Shown: piece after piece, positions 36,206-49,500 of the stretch
Layout of the letters: each line of letters starts with the position of its first letter
How positions within the stretch are numbered: position 1 is the first letter of the stretch
From: Morella rubra
Taxonomy: Eukaryota; Streptophyta; Magnoliopsida; Fagales; Myricaceae
Length of the DNA stretch: 64,000 bases
Direction: 5' to 3'
NCBI GenBank assembly: GCA_003952965.2
Contig: CM025851.1
Location: forward strand, 11,004,589-11,068,588
Made by a program: the position numbers and the translations under genes
Notes under the pieces: generated by a model
Told to the model about the DNA's origin: nothing
Database searches by the model: none
The model's input: only the letters and a program-made list of their open reading frames with translations

Positions 36206-39200
36206 TTACAGTATGGAATAAGCTCGGATCACCTCAACGATTGGCGCTCTACACAATGGGCATTTTCCTCCACTGCGAACCAACTCATTCGCACATTTTG
36301 AACAAGTGCACATGTGCCCGCATCTGCAAAATGTTTCAGTTTTTTTTTTAGGTTAGGAACACAAACAACAAGAAGGCAAGATAGGTACCCCCTAAAGCTG
36401 ATTACCATCAAATAAAGAGAGATGTTTTTTCTTCTTTTAAAAAAATAAAAGAAAGTTGTTTAAAGCATAGCCTAGAATATGGGCAAGTATACCTGTACAA
36501 GAGTGCGTCAATATGGCTATCACAACAAACACAGCAAGTCCCTTTCCTCACATGACCCCACTTAGACCCATCTTCCGATGTCTCAGCACCCAAGCCTGCA
36601 ACGTAATTGTATCCCTCAAGTCAATTATATGATCTCAAAGTGAAAGTATAGGAAACAAAGAATTTTATGAGGAAACTTGAATGGAAGGGGCTGCATTTTC
36701 AATTTTGTTCCCCAGAAAAGGAAAACAAAGAAAAGCATTTTTTTTATGCAGCAAAACAGAGTAGAACGACAATGAATGACATTCAAATTGTGAAGAAACC
36801 TTTTTCACCGGCTGATCGATTCAGTGCCGCAGAGACCTCCTGTCTGACAGAGCGTTGCAACTCTAGTTGCATATCCATGCAGGCCTCCAGCATCCTCTGC
36901 ATGTGGCTCATTCCTTGCTGAAGTCTTGTCATGTCTGCCCTCAGATCATTCATCATCTCCCATTCCTAATCCAAATGAATATATAAGTGCAAGGTTTAAC
37001 CTCAGATATAGTACGTAACAGTGGAGATAGATGCTAGCATTCACAAGCTTTGGATTTCAAAAGAGATAGTACAATCACAGCCCAGTTCCCGTTAAAGTTA
37101 ATCATCAATAGAACGCACCCAATTAGCACTGCCAAACGAGACATCCTTTCCATTATATCATAAGAGTGGTTAGTGGAAATCTCAGCAGCCATCAATTGGA
37201 ACTTAATGAAAACCAGGATATCCCAGGAAATATTCGTTTCCACTACCAATCCATATAAATTCAGTATCATAAAATAAAATGGCAGCCACCGCAACATATG
37301 CTTGTACTGAAATATTGAGAGGAATCAATGTTATGTCCTCATTAGTATAGCCCCAATCCATATATTCCCCATATCTTTTGTCACAGAAAGCACCTCAAAA
37401 AGCTACATAAACATGTCATTTAGTCAGAAAATTCCTGACAAGAAACTTCATCCAAAAAATTGATACAGATTAGTATATTAATTATTAGTCTACTAATAGT
37501 AACATCTCGTTCCACAATTCAGAGCAGAAAGATGGCTCACAATTTCTGAGCGATGCATGCTATGGCGAGGCCAGCCAGTGTGGTGCAAGTCCTGGTGCCA
37601 AAGTGGCTGAGGTGGGGGCACTGGGGGAGACGGTAGCACAAGTGGAGGTCTGCTAATAGCATCACGTTGATCCTCATTCTGCTCATCCCTCTGTTGCTCC
37701 TGATCCCGCTCAGGTGAAGCAGGAGCTGGTGTAGCCAGGTTCCTATGCAAATCCCAGTCAATGGGAGCACGACCCTGCCTTTCAACATATGACTGTATTA
37801 ATTGGTCCAGACTTTCACGAAACCCACTACGAAGAAGATTAGAAACACTTCTCCTACAACATGACCGGGGAAAAATCATCAGATGCATGTCAAATAAAGA
37901 TCGAACATCCATGTAGATCCTAACACATATAAAGTCTTCATGAAAGGATCAACTATCAAGTACCTGCTCAGAAGTTCCCTGAGTTCCATACTGTACACGT
38001 TATCATCATCAGGTGGATGAAATCTACTGATTCTCCTTACTGGAACAGCACGACGACTTCTTGGAGGAGCAGAAGTCCCCTCTGACCAATTTTCAACAGA
38101 TTCCCGAGAGCTGCCCTCTTGCCAAACCTCCCGAGCTCCTTGTGGATGTCCTTCTTCTACATTTACACTCCCTGAATGCACCTGCGGCCAATTATTGACT
38201 GAATTTTCTTGCCAAGTTGCACCCACGTCAACATCTCCATCTCTCCACACATTAAACTGATTGTGGGTTGTTTGTTGCCAGTTTCCTCTCTCATCTTCAG
38301 CAATTTGTTCCTGCCAATCGCTTCCTTGATTAGCAGTTTCTTGCCAAGCAATATTCTCAACGGGTCTGTCGGTTTCCAAGTTTCCTGTTTGATCAGGCAA
38401 CTGAGTGATGTCACTTTCTGGACTCCTAAACTGGGATTGTCCATGATTTTCATGTTGGACATCCTGTGAAGCATTTGTTTGAGTCCGATCATTTCTAGGG
38501 TCATTGATGTTATTGGTAGATGTTGTATCAGAATGGCTGCTTACTTGACCACGAACAATGGTTTCTAATCTGGAGCGGAACCCTTCCCTAAATGACAAAG
38601 TAGACTTGTTATTATGCTAATCAACTAACGTTTATAGCAGTTCCATTTGCATTTCAACAACAACGAATAAGAATTATACAGGAAACCAAAAACAATGAAC
38701 ATGTTATTTTACTCCAAGTTATACAATGCAAAACAATGTAAGATATATTAAAGAAAGTTGAGGGGCTAGCCCAACGTATGCAACAAACAGGGAACAGATA
38801 CTTCTAGCAACTGCAGTGTCTACATCCAACCACTGTGCATCTAAAGGGAAAAATTTAGAGGAAATGCCCAAAAGAATGAAAGATGTAACTTCTGAAAAGA
38901 GAATGTATAAGCAAGCGTCCCATTGCATCAGCTCCATACAAAGGGAGAGAGTAGGGACGTAAGGGTCCAGGTAATGGAATGGACTAAATATTTTCAAAAC
39001 ACAACGCCTTCCAGAATTATCCTTCTCTCCTCAATCTTAAAAGACAACGAGATACCTTTGAGCATATTATCAATTATAGGCACGATTTTATTTCTGTGCA
39101 TTGCAGAGGCAAACTCAAGTAGTAGTGAAGGTCTATTGTTGAATTATAGGTGGTACAATAACATGTATTTTAAGCTATTCTATTTTTCAATGAGTTTTTT

Positions 39201-42026
39201 TCTTTCATTTCTTATCTCTCTCTATTCTATTTTTCTTTTCTCTAAATTTAGTTGCAGATATCAATCAAATGTGCTAATTATATTCTTCGAAACAACCAGA
39301 ACTGCTCTGCCTTAAAACAAGTAAAATCATTTTACTCTTCCTCGAAAATGACAATTATTTCCACTTAACATAGAAGAGAAGAAGTGCTTGTCAGTCTCCT
39401 ATAAAGGTACCAAAAGTTCATCCCAAACACTAGCATAGTCATACTTCGAATTGTTTGAAAAATATTCAACCACGGATCAAGCAGCATAAGAACAATGAAG
39501 ATCCGACTAGATATTCTCCTACCATTTTAAACCATGTAAATTCTGCCTCTGTCCTTGCTTCCAAAGAACAGGGCTACTAACACAAAGCAAGATAGGACAT
39601 ATACGGTAGGCTATACCAAAACACGCAACGGCACTTTCCAAAAACAAAACGATCAGAACAATTTAGGACAATCATCAAAACATTGCTTACCTTATGCCAG
39701 AAACAGTATGACGTTGTCTTAACTGAACTAACTCACTCGCTGCCATTGAAGGTGGTCTCTCATCTTCACTAGGTCTCTCATTTCGCAAGAATCTACCTCT
39801 GAGTAATGACTGGAAAAAGTTACTGCATTAGTAGTCAAACCACAGATATGTAGCAAGCAAAAAATCCTGCCGTAAAATAAAACTTCACATCAGCCACTAA
39901 GCATTAAGCTTACCTCAATGGAAACATTTAGCAAACAACTACCCACAACATGTAATCACACACTAGAGCCCCATTACCATAATTTTAGACATGGAAAATC
40001 TTCAGAAAGACATACTGAAAGGAAACAGTCTTGGACTGGTAAAGAACAAGAAGTAATTAATGGGAACTGTTTCCCACTATAACAATTAATTATTATTTAC
40101 CTTGCATCAAAATTTTCCATAACAAATCCAGAATCTATTTTTCAACTAAGTTGAGATTTAGCATACGCACTTTAGCCTTCTCTGAACAAGATTTAGAACC
40201 CTATACAATTATAATTATTATCAACCAAAGCATGCAAGCATGATTTCCTTTTGCCAGAAAACCACAAGGAAATGAGTAACTCCCTGAAAGAAAAACAGAA
40301 AAAGAAGGGGGGGGGGTGTTTACAAATATAACTGTACCCACTTTAACTCAACCTAATCTAGAAGGTAGTCCACCCAGCTAGGTAAAGCCCTGTTAATCCC
40401 TGGACAGTGTACATAAGCCTATAATATGTGTGCGCCATGACTATAAAAATCATTTATTCGAGGGAGAGAACCCAAGGAAAAACTTGGTCAAGCACAAAAA
40501 CCAAAAGTGCATTCCAGTAGCATGTTCAATGTAAACTGCAAGGCAGAACTTAGGAAGTAACTTACATCCCACACACTCCTTGGGCCAGGGTCTTAGGAGG
40601 CTTTCAAAAAATGAGTTATCAAACGCAAATGTAAATATAAACCACATGAAGATAAAGCATACTATTTTCATTACAACATTGGTACAAGGCTACATGACAC
40701 GCAATGAAAATTTATTGCAATAATTCATAAACAGTAAGCAGGTTAAATACAATAGGATTGGCAAAATTTAAATGTGAGAACCGTAAATATAATCATGATG
40801 AGAAAAATATTACATATCCATCATCAGCTAGGAGGTATATTGGTAGACTTGGAGGTTAAAAAAAAATTAAGCAACCTTCATGATAGGCAACTGACCTGAA
40901 TACGGTTACGATGCGCAAAATCAGAAACAGCGCGATGCTCCAATAAACCCTGAAGCTCCCTTTGCCTTTCTCTCTCAATCCTCACTAGCAAATCAAGCAG
41001 AGCTTGTCTTCCACGCAACCTCAACATGTCCCTGCGAATATGCTCAGGTTGGCCTTCATCATTCTCAGCAACCAACCCATCAGGAACTTGATCCACCTGA
41101 TCAGTGGGCCGATCTTCCCTCCGGCTCCCACGAGCTCCTCTCTGCTGAGTTGTCATTTGTACCCACTCCCTGACAATCCTCACCCTTTCACGCTCTGTTT
41201 CACCAAGCCATTCGGCTCTGGGACTATTGTTTCTTTGAGCTACATTCGACGAATGATCACTAATGCCACTCTCCATCCAGCCCCGAACTATCTGCCTCAC
41301 CCTCTCCCTCTCAACTTCACCAAGATCAGGAGATTGCTCCCTACTAGACCTGTTATTATCCCCGTGTTCAGTCTGCAAAACCATCTGGTCATTAGCCCAA
41401 CTCCCGAACTCATTTTCACTCTCAGTAGCATCTCCCAAACTCCCGTGATTTTCACTCTCCCGACTATCCGACATGATCGTAGTTGACTCATTGGTGTTAG
41501 AGTCTACACTTCTTTGCTGCCTTAACCTCTCCCTCACCCTTGAGTGCTCATCCTCCAATTCCCGCCACATTTGCAAAATCGCTGATGCCTGAGTGCTTGA
41601 CCTCTCCACAGCCCCCTGCCGCCTTGAGGTTGGAGACGGGGATTCCCTCAAAAAAGAGGAGTCCAGCATCGAAACCGTGTGCAAACCTGCAAGTGCTATC
41701 AATTCTGACTCGCGATTCCTCCTCTCAATTGTCGTTATCATCTCCTGTGCCTGACGAGCAGCCCACCTACTCAAAATACGGGAGTGGCGACGCCGTGCAG
41801 CCGATGACTCCGCCAAATCATCACCCTCCAAATCAGACCGCCTTCTCCTCCGAACCAGCTGATCGCCCTCATCGTCCTCATCATCTGGTGTGCGCGTAGA
41901 GCTACACGAAGCGAATGACATACAATCATCCAAGCGCCCACGCATCAATTCCTCCAGGCCGCGCTCAAACTCGGAGCAGGCATCGGTGGATTCCGGTTTC
42001 TGTTGCAGCGGTTGAAAGTCGGTCAT
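36206..42026 (-). CDS. RING-finger (C3HC4) protein, putative E3 ubiquitin ligase
   Basis: Seven coding exons on the minus strand (42026-40896, 39809-39691, 38587-37964, 37853-37541, 36965-36800, 36595-36493, 36323-36206) give 857 residues. Phases close at every junction. The protein starts [15 protein letters not shown]. The frame also runs upstream to a GTG at 42068, which was not used. Residues 1-377 are charged, with two copies of an ERERVR..VR.W helix. Exon 3 contains eight tryptophans spaced about 11 residues apart (498-584). A C-terminal RING finger covers about 805-857: CVC-type pair, C820-G-H822, C826, C829, C840, C843. It ends [16 protein letters not shown]-terminal RINGs of this kind recruit E2 enzymes. 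The substrate is unknown. It resembles Arabidopsis At5g04460 as I remember it. A 5' untranslated intron (about 42320 to 42085, donor CAAG/GTATAG) is likely. Confidence 0.9.
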
Positions 42027-42620
42027 CCTCACCCAATCCTCACCACCAGAGCCACACTCAACAACCACCTTCTATTCCTCTAGCAATGCATGATCCAAAT
42101 ACACTTAACCCTTACCCCTCCCTTGCGAATCCCAAGAATCTAAACTTTGTGGCTAAGCCACCATTTCAATTTCCAAAACGAAAACAAAAATAGAACTTGA
42201 GTATCAAACTCATGTCAAATAGAAACAAGAGGACGCCCTAATCACAATGACATTCACAGCCCCATCACACCACCTGATAAACAATTACAAAGTCAAAAAT
42301 CAAAATATTGAAGCCTATACCTTGTACGAAAATATCTTGATTTAAAATTTGAGTGGATCCATCCGAACGAATAAATTGGGTAAATTTCGGCCAAAAAAGG
42401 AATTGATGTTGTTGCAGCAGGAGACGTGTCTCTGAAGCTTGTATCCGTTCGTGTTTGTTTCTCGCCAAAGTGTGAGGAGAAAAAAGCCCCGAGTTTTCGT
42501 GAATGAAAGAAAATGTGAAAAATGGCGAGAGACTGAACCCGGAAATTTGCGGAAGACGCAGAAGAGAGAGATCAAAGAAGAGAATGGTATGAGAATTTAT
42601 AAATTACACAGAGAGATAGA
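42027..42620 (-). promoter_or_regulatory. 5' leader and proximal promoter of the RING gene
   Basis: The minus strand shows a plausible leader intron, with a donor after TTCGTACAAG at 42321 and an acceptor after GCATTGCTAG near 42084. The untranslated first exon would lie above 42321. Short frames here on either strand show no family resemblance. Confidence 0.4.
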
Positions 42621-45600
42621 GAGCGTTTTTCTATTGAAGATTTTTTTTTTTGAAGATTTTTTTTTCCTAATTTTCTTATATATTCATTGGTGTAAGGGAA
42701 AGATAGCGGGTCTAAAGGGCAGAGAGAGAGAGAGAGATAGAGCCAATCTATCGTGGATTAGGACGTAGTCGTTTTGCTATTAATAATTTGGATTACGACA
42801 CATCATACCACTAGCGAAGCCCGGAGATAAGAATTTCCCCCCACTTTTCAACAATTACCGGTCTGAACTTTGCACCACTGTTCGAGATAGGACTTAGGAG
42901 TAAATACTTATAAAAAAAATAGCAAAAACATTTTAAGAGCAAAGGAATTAAAAATTTAAGTAGCGTCAAAAGAAAAAAAAAAAAAAAAAGGAGGTAGTCA
43001 TGTTCTGTTGCAAGCAACTTGGTGTCGGTGCATATGTTAATTTATAACTTTGTATTGGGAAGGAATTTATCACTAAATAAAAAAGCAGAATTATGTCATA
43101 ATCATAGCTTGGAACCTAATTGTAGGTGACAAGCACATTCCAACTTTTGGAATTTTTATTTGAGGTATATTTACTTGAGCCCTAACTATTTCGAATTCTA
43201 AATCAAGCCCCTTTTCCATGAGAATGATTTGTAAAGTTTATCATTAAAAAAAAAAAGCTTTAGTTTTTTTTTTTTTTTTTGACCTTTTTAGTCTGAAGGG
43301 TAAAAGGGAAATATCAGTAACCCAACAAACCTTGCGAATATCTAGTTTTGTTTTTATTTTTAATTTGCATATCATGAGTGATATAACGCGAATGAACTTT
43401 ATTATTATGTTGCTTGGCTTTTGATGTTGATTAAAATTCAGCGAGAGTAGTATATATATATATATATAGTATATATATCCTCTATCACGCATATCACGAT
43501 AATAAATACTAATTAATTTGGATTATGCAGAACCCAACCAATATTGTCAACGGTACTCAAATCAGATTTTCTCAATCAGAATTTTATTGAAAAGTATAAT
43601 CAAATTTAACCAAAAATCCCATTTTCATTATTTTATCTTCCAAGAATTGTGAAGGGCCTTTTTTTGCGTTCTATTTGAAGAAATAATAGTTTCGGTCGGT
43701 TTACTTTACCTAAAAAATATGTAAAAGTAATTATCTATCCATTCTATTTAGGAAGGTGTTTCTACACTCTTGTTTAAATTTATGCTCAGCTCCGAGTAAA
43801 GATTGGCTGGATTTCTTTTTTAAAACAATAAACAATCCTCAGCACTCTATGTAATATCTCTACGGATTGAACTCGAACGAATTTAGTGTAATTTGGTCGC
43901 ACTTGAAAACTTAATGTCACAACAAATTTCAAACACGTGTAGCAATTCCTAACCACACGGATCACAAGCATACTACAGATATAACTATCTTATATTATTA
44001 AGTTGCAAATTTTTTTAATGTTGAAAGTCGAATTAAGGTCAGCCAATTAACTGATGGTACCTTGACTAACTCATCTACATCTCAAGAGTATTTTTTATTT
44101 TCACTTATATTATTGGGCCATTTTCACTTCTTTTATTTTCACTCATACCGCTATTGAAAGTAGTTATTCTTGAACTCCATGTACAGAATATACAATATTT
44201 ACACCACTAAATTATGTCTTAAGGCTCCGCAGAGTAGTCTCTTCTTGGCTGGTTGCCCATGCTTCGGCCTAACGTCTTGTGTATAGGTAAGTTCAATGAC
44301 TCGCCTGATAAAGACAAGACCTGAACCCACACCTAAACATACGATATAGTTTGTCGTGTATTTGGAGGTACAGCATTTCAACCACTCGCCGGTGGCAGAA
44401 TAGATGCACAGAATATCAAAATAGAAGAAGCAAAGCAAGAAAATGCCGATCAAAACATAACAAAGTCGAGAGTATCGGAGTTCAAAAGTGGAGGGTGACA
44501 AGTAAGAAAGCAGATGAGGAGAATAACTTGAGGGAGAAACCAGAAAGTAGGGCCGGGACCTCTTTTCTGGGGAGAAAGACCAGTTGGGTGTCTAGGAATT
44601 GCCACGAGGGAAATCTGGTCCTTGTCTTACTCTTAACGCTTATTGGGGGTTGAGCTGCATGTATCATTCCAGTATGCTGGGCTACCTTTTTCAATACTGC
44701 TGAATATCGCTGTTGTTGAAAACTGAACTCCAGAAAAGAAAAAAAAAATTGGTCATGTTTTGGGCAGACCAACAGCATCATGAGACATGTCTTCGAGAAT
44801 ATACCTTTTCATTGGCTAAAAAACCCATAGATTTGAACCAGGTCATCAATGTCATTAGGAATTAAACGAAAAGAAGAAGAAATTAAAGAAACCAGCCATG
44901 GAACCTCAGCCACAAACTTGAGAAGTCTATATTTATAAGACTATACATCTGGCCTGTCTAATTTGCAATTTGGTCTACCATCTTCAGCTATATTATGTAT
45001 TGCCTGGTGGGATTGAGGAATAATTTCAGAACCAGCCAATAAGTTTTATATTCCAATCCTTGAAAGACTTAACGTAACGCCTCTTTGTGCATGGCTAGAA
45101 CATCAACCTATCTCCCAACTTCCTTTCCTCTTCTGCTCATATTCTGGTTGGAAATTATTCGCCCATGTGATCTGCATAGGCTAATAGCTACCTACCTGCA
45201 GGAAATCGGAAAAACACCCTAAATATATATGTGCGTTTCATCATTTCAACCTTTTTTTTTTCCTCTTAGATATTATTCGGGATCCACTTCTAGCTAGTAT
45301 CTCTCACATGGCATGCAAAGAGACCTCAAGTGATTGGAGAAGAAGGATTTCTCAAAGTTGCTTTCTCTCCAAGTCAAGATAATTTTTCTTTTCTTCTTTT
45401 TCTGTTTTCTTTCTTAAACGTACGTATACTTGATTGAAGCCACTCATTGGCTATCTTTTTTTTCGTAAAGTTGATAATATCGAAGGGTTAAAAACTTTTT
45501 AAGTTAGCATGCCTACATGAGATTAATGTAGCCAAGCAAAAAGTAGTCTATTATGAGGGCCCATTGGCTGGATTGAGGTTTGAAATTAAACTAATTACCT

Positions 45601-48542
45601 ACTTCAACTTAATCGATTACAACTATACTACTTGGACGGCAGATGAAAACCAAGTTGTAAATTGTAATAGTAACATTATTTTGGGTTATAGTATTTGTTT
45701 CTTAATTAATAGCTTGCTTTTAGACTGCATATATATATATATATAGACTGATAATTTGCAATTTCAGTACGTATAAGGTTTCTTGGTTGAGAAGTTGCAG
45801 AGTCCTTCTGGCCTCTACAAATTAGCTATTCGTTCATCCCCTTTGAAAGTCATATCCTTCTTCTATTTTGGCCGGCTGAAAATCATACGCTACTCTGGTG
45901 CAAACAAAAAAAAAAGGTTGGTTTCCATTTATAAAATAAGATAAAGAGTACTATATATGGGGTCGTACGTTCTGGTTGGTGATTTTTTTTTTTAATTTTC
46001 TTTTAAGTGCTTGCATTGTGTGTTTCATCACATGGTGATAGTATAAGCTACATAATGAAGGAAATCCTTTCAGATTAAATGAAAGACAGAAAAAATAAAG
46101 GTTTTGCCAAAGTTTTACTTCAAAATTGATCATCATGTTATATACGCATATAAGTAAAGAACACAATATTTTGAATTTAATAATATAACATCAATATTTG
46201 TTATAAGGGTTCCTTTGACATTATCATTAAAACATCAATTTGGTCGGCCAATTAAATTACAGAAACCCAAATTAATGTGGTGTTTCACTAATTAGATAAA
46301 TTACATCCTTACTATATAAAACATCAATTTCTAGCGATAACTATATCGATATGTATATCTTAACTTCAACTCAGGATCTTTTACACTCGTTTCCGTATTA
46401 GCAAAACCAAGTTCCTAATTTTAAAATTCTAAATAGCTAGGATCCGGATCTTCATATATCTTGGAGATAATACTTGTACGGAAAATAAATCTAAAATTTT
46501 TCCGCTCACATAAAAAATAACGAGTAATAGTCACTTGTACAAGTTGCCATCTATATTCCTACAAGATTTTAAAGATAATACTATAATTCATCTATAAATT
46601 TTATATAATAATAATATTGTTATTAAATTATTAAATATAGTTATCAAATATATAAAAGATTCAAATTTAAATACCAAAATATTATTTTATATTTTTTCTA
46701 TAAATAAATACTTTAACGAGACCTTCTACGGTAAGTTGTAACTAGCTAGAAATGTTTCTTCTGAATAGAGATATAAGCAGTACAAATTAATCATTCACAT
46801 TTTATTTAAATAATATCTTTAAGTAAATAATTGACAGTGCCCCTAACTATGTCAGGAGTATATATCTGAGGCACTTTTCTGGAGAAGTACTTTGCTCTAT
46901 CATTCTCCAAGACAGAGGATCCAACAATGGGGCGACAAATAAGTAATAACAAAATTTTCACGAGGAAAAAGCGTTCGAACACTAGTGCCACTTGTCAAGT
47001 GTGTCAAAGCTCCCAAAAAGGCAACGAGGAATTTTTCTTTATTTGGTGTTGAGAAAATTAAGAAAATGGCTGGGGGAGAGCTATTATTATACTCTCTCAG
47101 GTTGGGACATCTGTCTATGGATCATGTATTGGATCCAACATGCTGCAATAGCTAGCCGATAGCCGATAGGGGAGAATGTTCCTCATGGAGCCCACGTGCC
47201 CCTGCACGGCCTGCATGGCGACACACTGCGTTCTTTCCTCCTCTGAATTTTTAATACGTGATCCGCATTGAATAGTATAGAACTTCATTTGGACTCTTTG
47301 TGTATAATGATAAATAATGAAAGGAACGGATAAAGTGAAAGACAAACCTTATACTATTAGGCGCCTAATAAGATAAGAATGGAAAAGGGCAGATGTAGCA
47401 TAAGAACACATAAAGGATAAGGAAATCTAACCCAAAATATATATATAACATATTTATAGGCGAAAAAGGGGGTTAGCTTCCTGTAACATCGTCTTGGTTA
47501 TAGAAGTTTTTGGTTTAGAATCCATGGAAAAAGTAAATGGAAGCAGATTACCAGAAAAAAAGTGGAAGCTAATCACTTTGGGAATTAATGACCAATGTAG
47601 TGTTTTTTGTCCTGCACTATCCGTAGCCTTCAATTTCTTTCTCAAATTATTCATTTCCACCAAAAACCACATTGATAAGAAAATTATGAGGAGAGAGATC
47701 TAGAGAGCATTGTCTTGTAAAAAAGTGTTTGGCTGACCAGAAAATTGTTAAAACAGAAGACCCCTTCCCAGGCTAGCTAGCCAGAACAAGTCATATGAGA
47801 GTAGGTAGAATGAGTGCAGCAAGAGCCGTAATCTTAGGGCAATTATTCACATGTGTCCATTAGTATTTGGACAAAGGCTTCGGGATATAAAATGCCAAGT
47901 GTGGGTTATGTTAGGTAATCCATCATTTCACGTTTTTCATCTCCATGCAATTTGTCTCCTTTCCATCACCCATATCGTTTCTCTAGGGTTTCAGCAAAAC
48001 TCCATCTCCAAGAAGCCAAAAAATTATATCCTCCATTACCCTCTGCATTTGCCCTTGGAGCTACATGGGGGTTTGGTCTACTATGGAGAATAACTTGGTC
48101 AGAATTGGCGGCCCTTTGGGAAACAAATCACATTGCAGCTGATCCATTTCTTTGCTGGATTTTTGGTGATGCTGGACGAGATCAGAATCCTAAGTTTTTG
48201 ATAGAATTCTGTACGAGCAGTCGAGCAGTACTGACAACGAAAGAACAATTAATATTGTCGGGTCCATGTACATAAATTGACTCCGTGTTCCCGTTGTCTA
48301 GTTCCCGTGTAGGGAATATGATCACCATTTCTCTCAAAGTAAAACCCAATAACTTTATGTGCATAATTCCCTCTTTTCTTTCCTTAAATGGGTAACAAAA
48401 AGCTTATTTGTGGGGTTTGTAAGTCTTTTTCTCCTTGGACTAAAGTAGATTATAAGTCAATCAGCAAAACTCCAACGTAAACAAACACTACAGCGACTAA
48501 TAAAATAAGTCTCTTCGGCTAATTATGAGGTATTTTTTTTAG
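42621..48542. other. gene-poor stretch, nothing firmly recognised
   Basis: This is about 5.9 kb of AT-rich DNA. Minus-strand frames at 44199-44501 (100 codons with a hydrophobic segment LIGIFLLCFFYFDILCIYS) and 44482-44781 overlap, but have no recognisable family and no start context that I trust. A plus-strand frame at 47952-48275 is likewise unrecognised. (TA)n runs occur near 43450-43480 and 45728-45745. No RNA gene was recognised. Confidence 0.4.
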
Positions 48543-49069
48543 GAAAAATTACACTGACCTCACTGAGTTTTAGCCCTATATCAAAAGCTTACTGAGTTTT
48601 TAAAAAAATCTCAAAGTCCACTGGATTTTTTATTTTGGTATGAAAACTAACTCAAGTCAATGCTATTATTGGATATAATGAAGCCTAGTCCACTTAAATT
48701 AAATGTCAGGGCTAAAACCAATTGTTGTCTACCGCGTATTTAAAATTCCTTGTTTGCTCCATTAGGTTTCCCATGTGTCACGACGCACGCCACGTCAAAG
48801 TTAGTTTTTGTTTCACATAACATACGACGTGGCAGACAAAAGACCGAATAGAGCAAACAAAAAATTTTAAGCACGTGACAGCCAGTGATTGGTTTTAGCC
48901 CTGACATTTAACTTAAGTGGACTAGGCTTTATTATCTCTAATAACGGAATTGACTTGAGTTAGTTTTTATATCAAAATAAAAAATCCAGTGAGCTTTAAG
49001 ATTTTTTTTTAAATCCAATAAGGCTTTTGATATTGAGGTAAAACCTAGTGTGCTCCATGTAATTTTTTC
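48543..49069. mobile_element. foldback / long-TIR element (MULE-MITE type)
   Basis: Two arms of about 215 bp are inverted copies around a ~90-bp spacer. The left arm starts GGAAAAATTACACTGACC, and the right arm, reversed, starts GAAAAAATTACATGGAGC. Both share TATCAAAAGC, AATCCAGTG-type, CTAGTCCACTTAA, TGTCAGGGCTAAAACCAAT and GTTTGCTC strings in matching order. The flanks TTTTTTTTAGG and TTTTTTTTAAGG could be a 9-11 bp target duplication, as for Mutator-like elements, but their T-richness weakens this. The spacer contains a smaller CCACGTC...GACGTGG inverted pair. No coding capacity is seen. Confidence 0.75.
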
Positions 49070-49082
49070 TTTTTTTTAAGGA

Positions 49083-49500
49083 TAAATACAATTTTTTTCC
49101 CATAGAATTTGATATATTACACTTTCTAATTAACTACCAATATCAAACACTTTACAATCTCGTGAAATTTTTCATCAAATTGGACATAAATTGATTTTTG
49201 TTACATGCACCTTAAGTGATGATAATGCCTACGATAGATTAATGAATCAATAACAATACCCTCTCTATCAATGTGAACATATCTCATATGTAAAGTTAGT
49301 CAGAGCATTATCGTTATTTTGATTTATTTTCACACAAATATTTGACGGATGGTGTAAAATATATAAGATTGCTAGTTAATTAGATAGTAGAAAGTGTATA
49401 AGATTGTCAATTGGAATGTGCAATATATTAAAATTGATAGTTTAATGGTACGATATGTCAAACTCTCTATAAAGTTGATGATGAAAAATTGTAATTATTT
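49083..49500. repeat. second, weaker inverted repeat next to the foldback element
   Basis: The left part TACAATTTTTTTCCCATAGA and the right part, reversed, TTACAATTTTTCATCATC match loosely. So do inner words such as ATTACACTTTCTAATTAACT and, reversed, ATACACTTTCTACTATCTAA. Divergence is much greater than in the neighbouring element. It may be an old MITE. Confidence 0.35.

Noticed and set aside
40878..42068. RING exon 1 frame starting at 42068
   Set aside because: The codon there is GTG. The first ATG in frame is at 42026 (MTDFQPL), which is preferred.
43261..43480. Possible retrotransposon poly-A or (TA)n-ended insertion
   Set aside because: Only homopolymer and dinucleotide runs are visible, with no flanking duplications or reverse-transcriptase sequence.
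44199..44781. Two overlapping minus-strand frames with a possible membrane segment
   Set aside because: There is no recognisable family, no consistent start or splice structure, and a different frame for each part. They were left as unsupported.
47952..48275. 107-codon frame ending in a WGFGLLWRITWSELAALWE segment
   Set aside because: It has no recognised family and lies in a gene-poor region. It has no splice partners and may be a relic of unknown origin.
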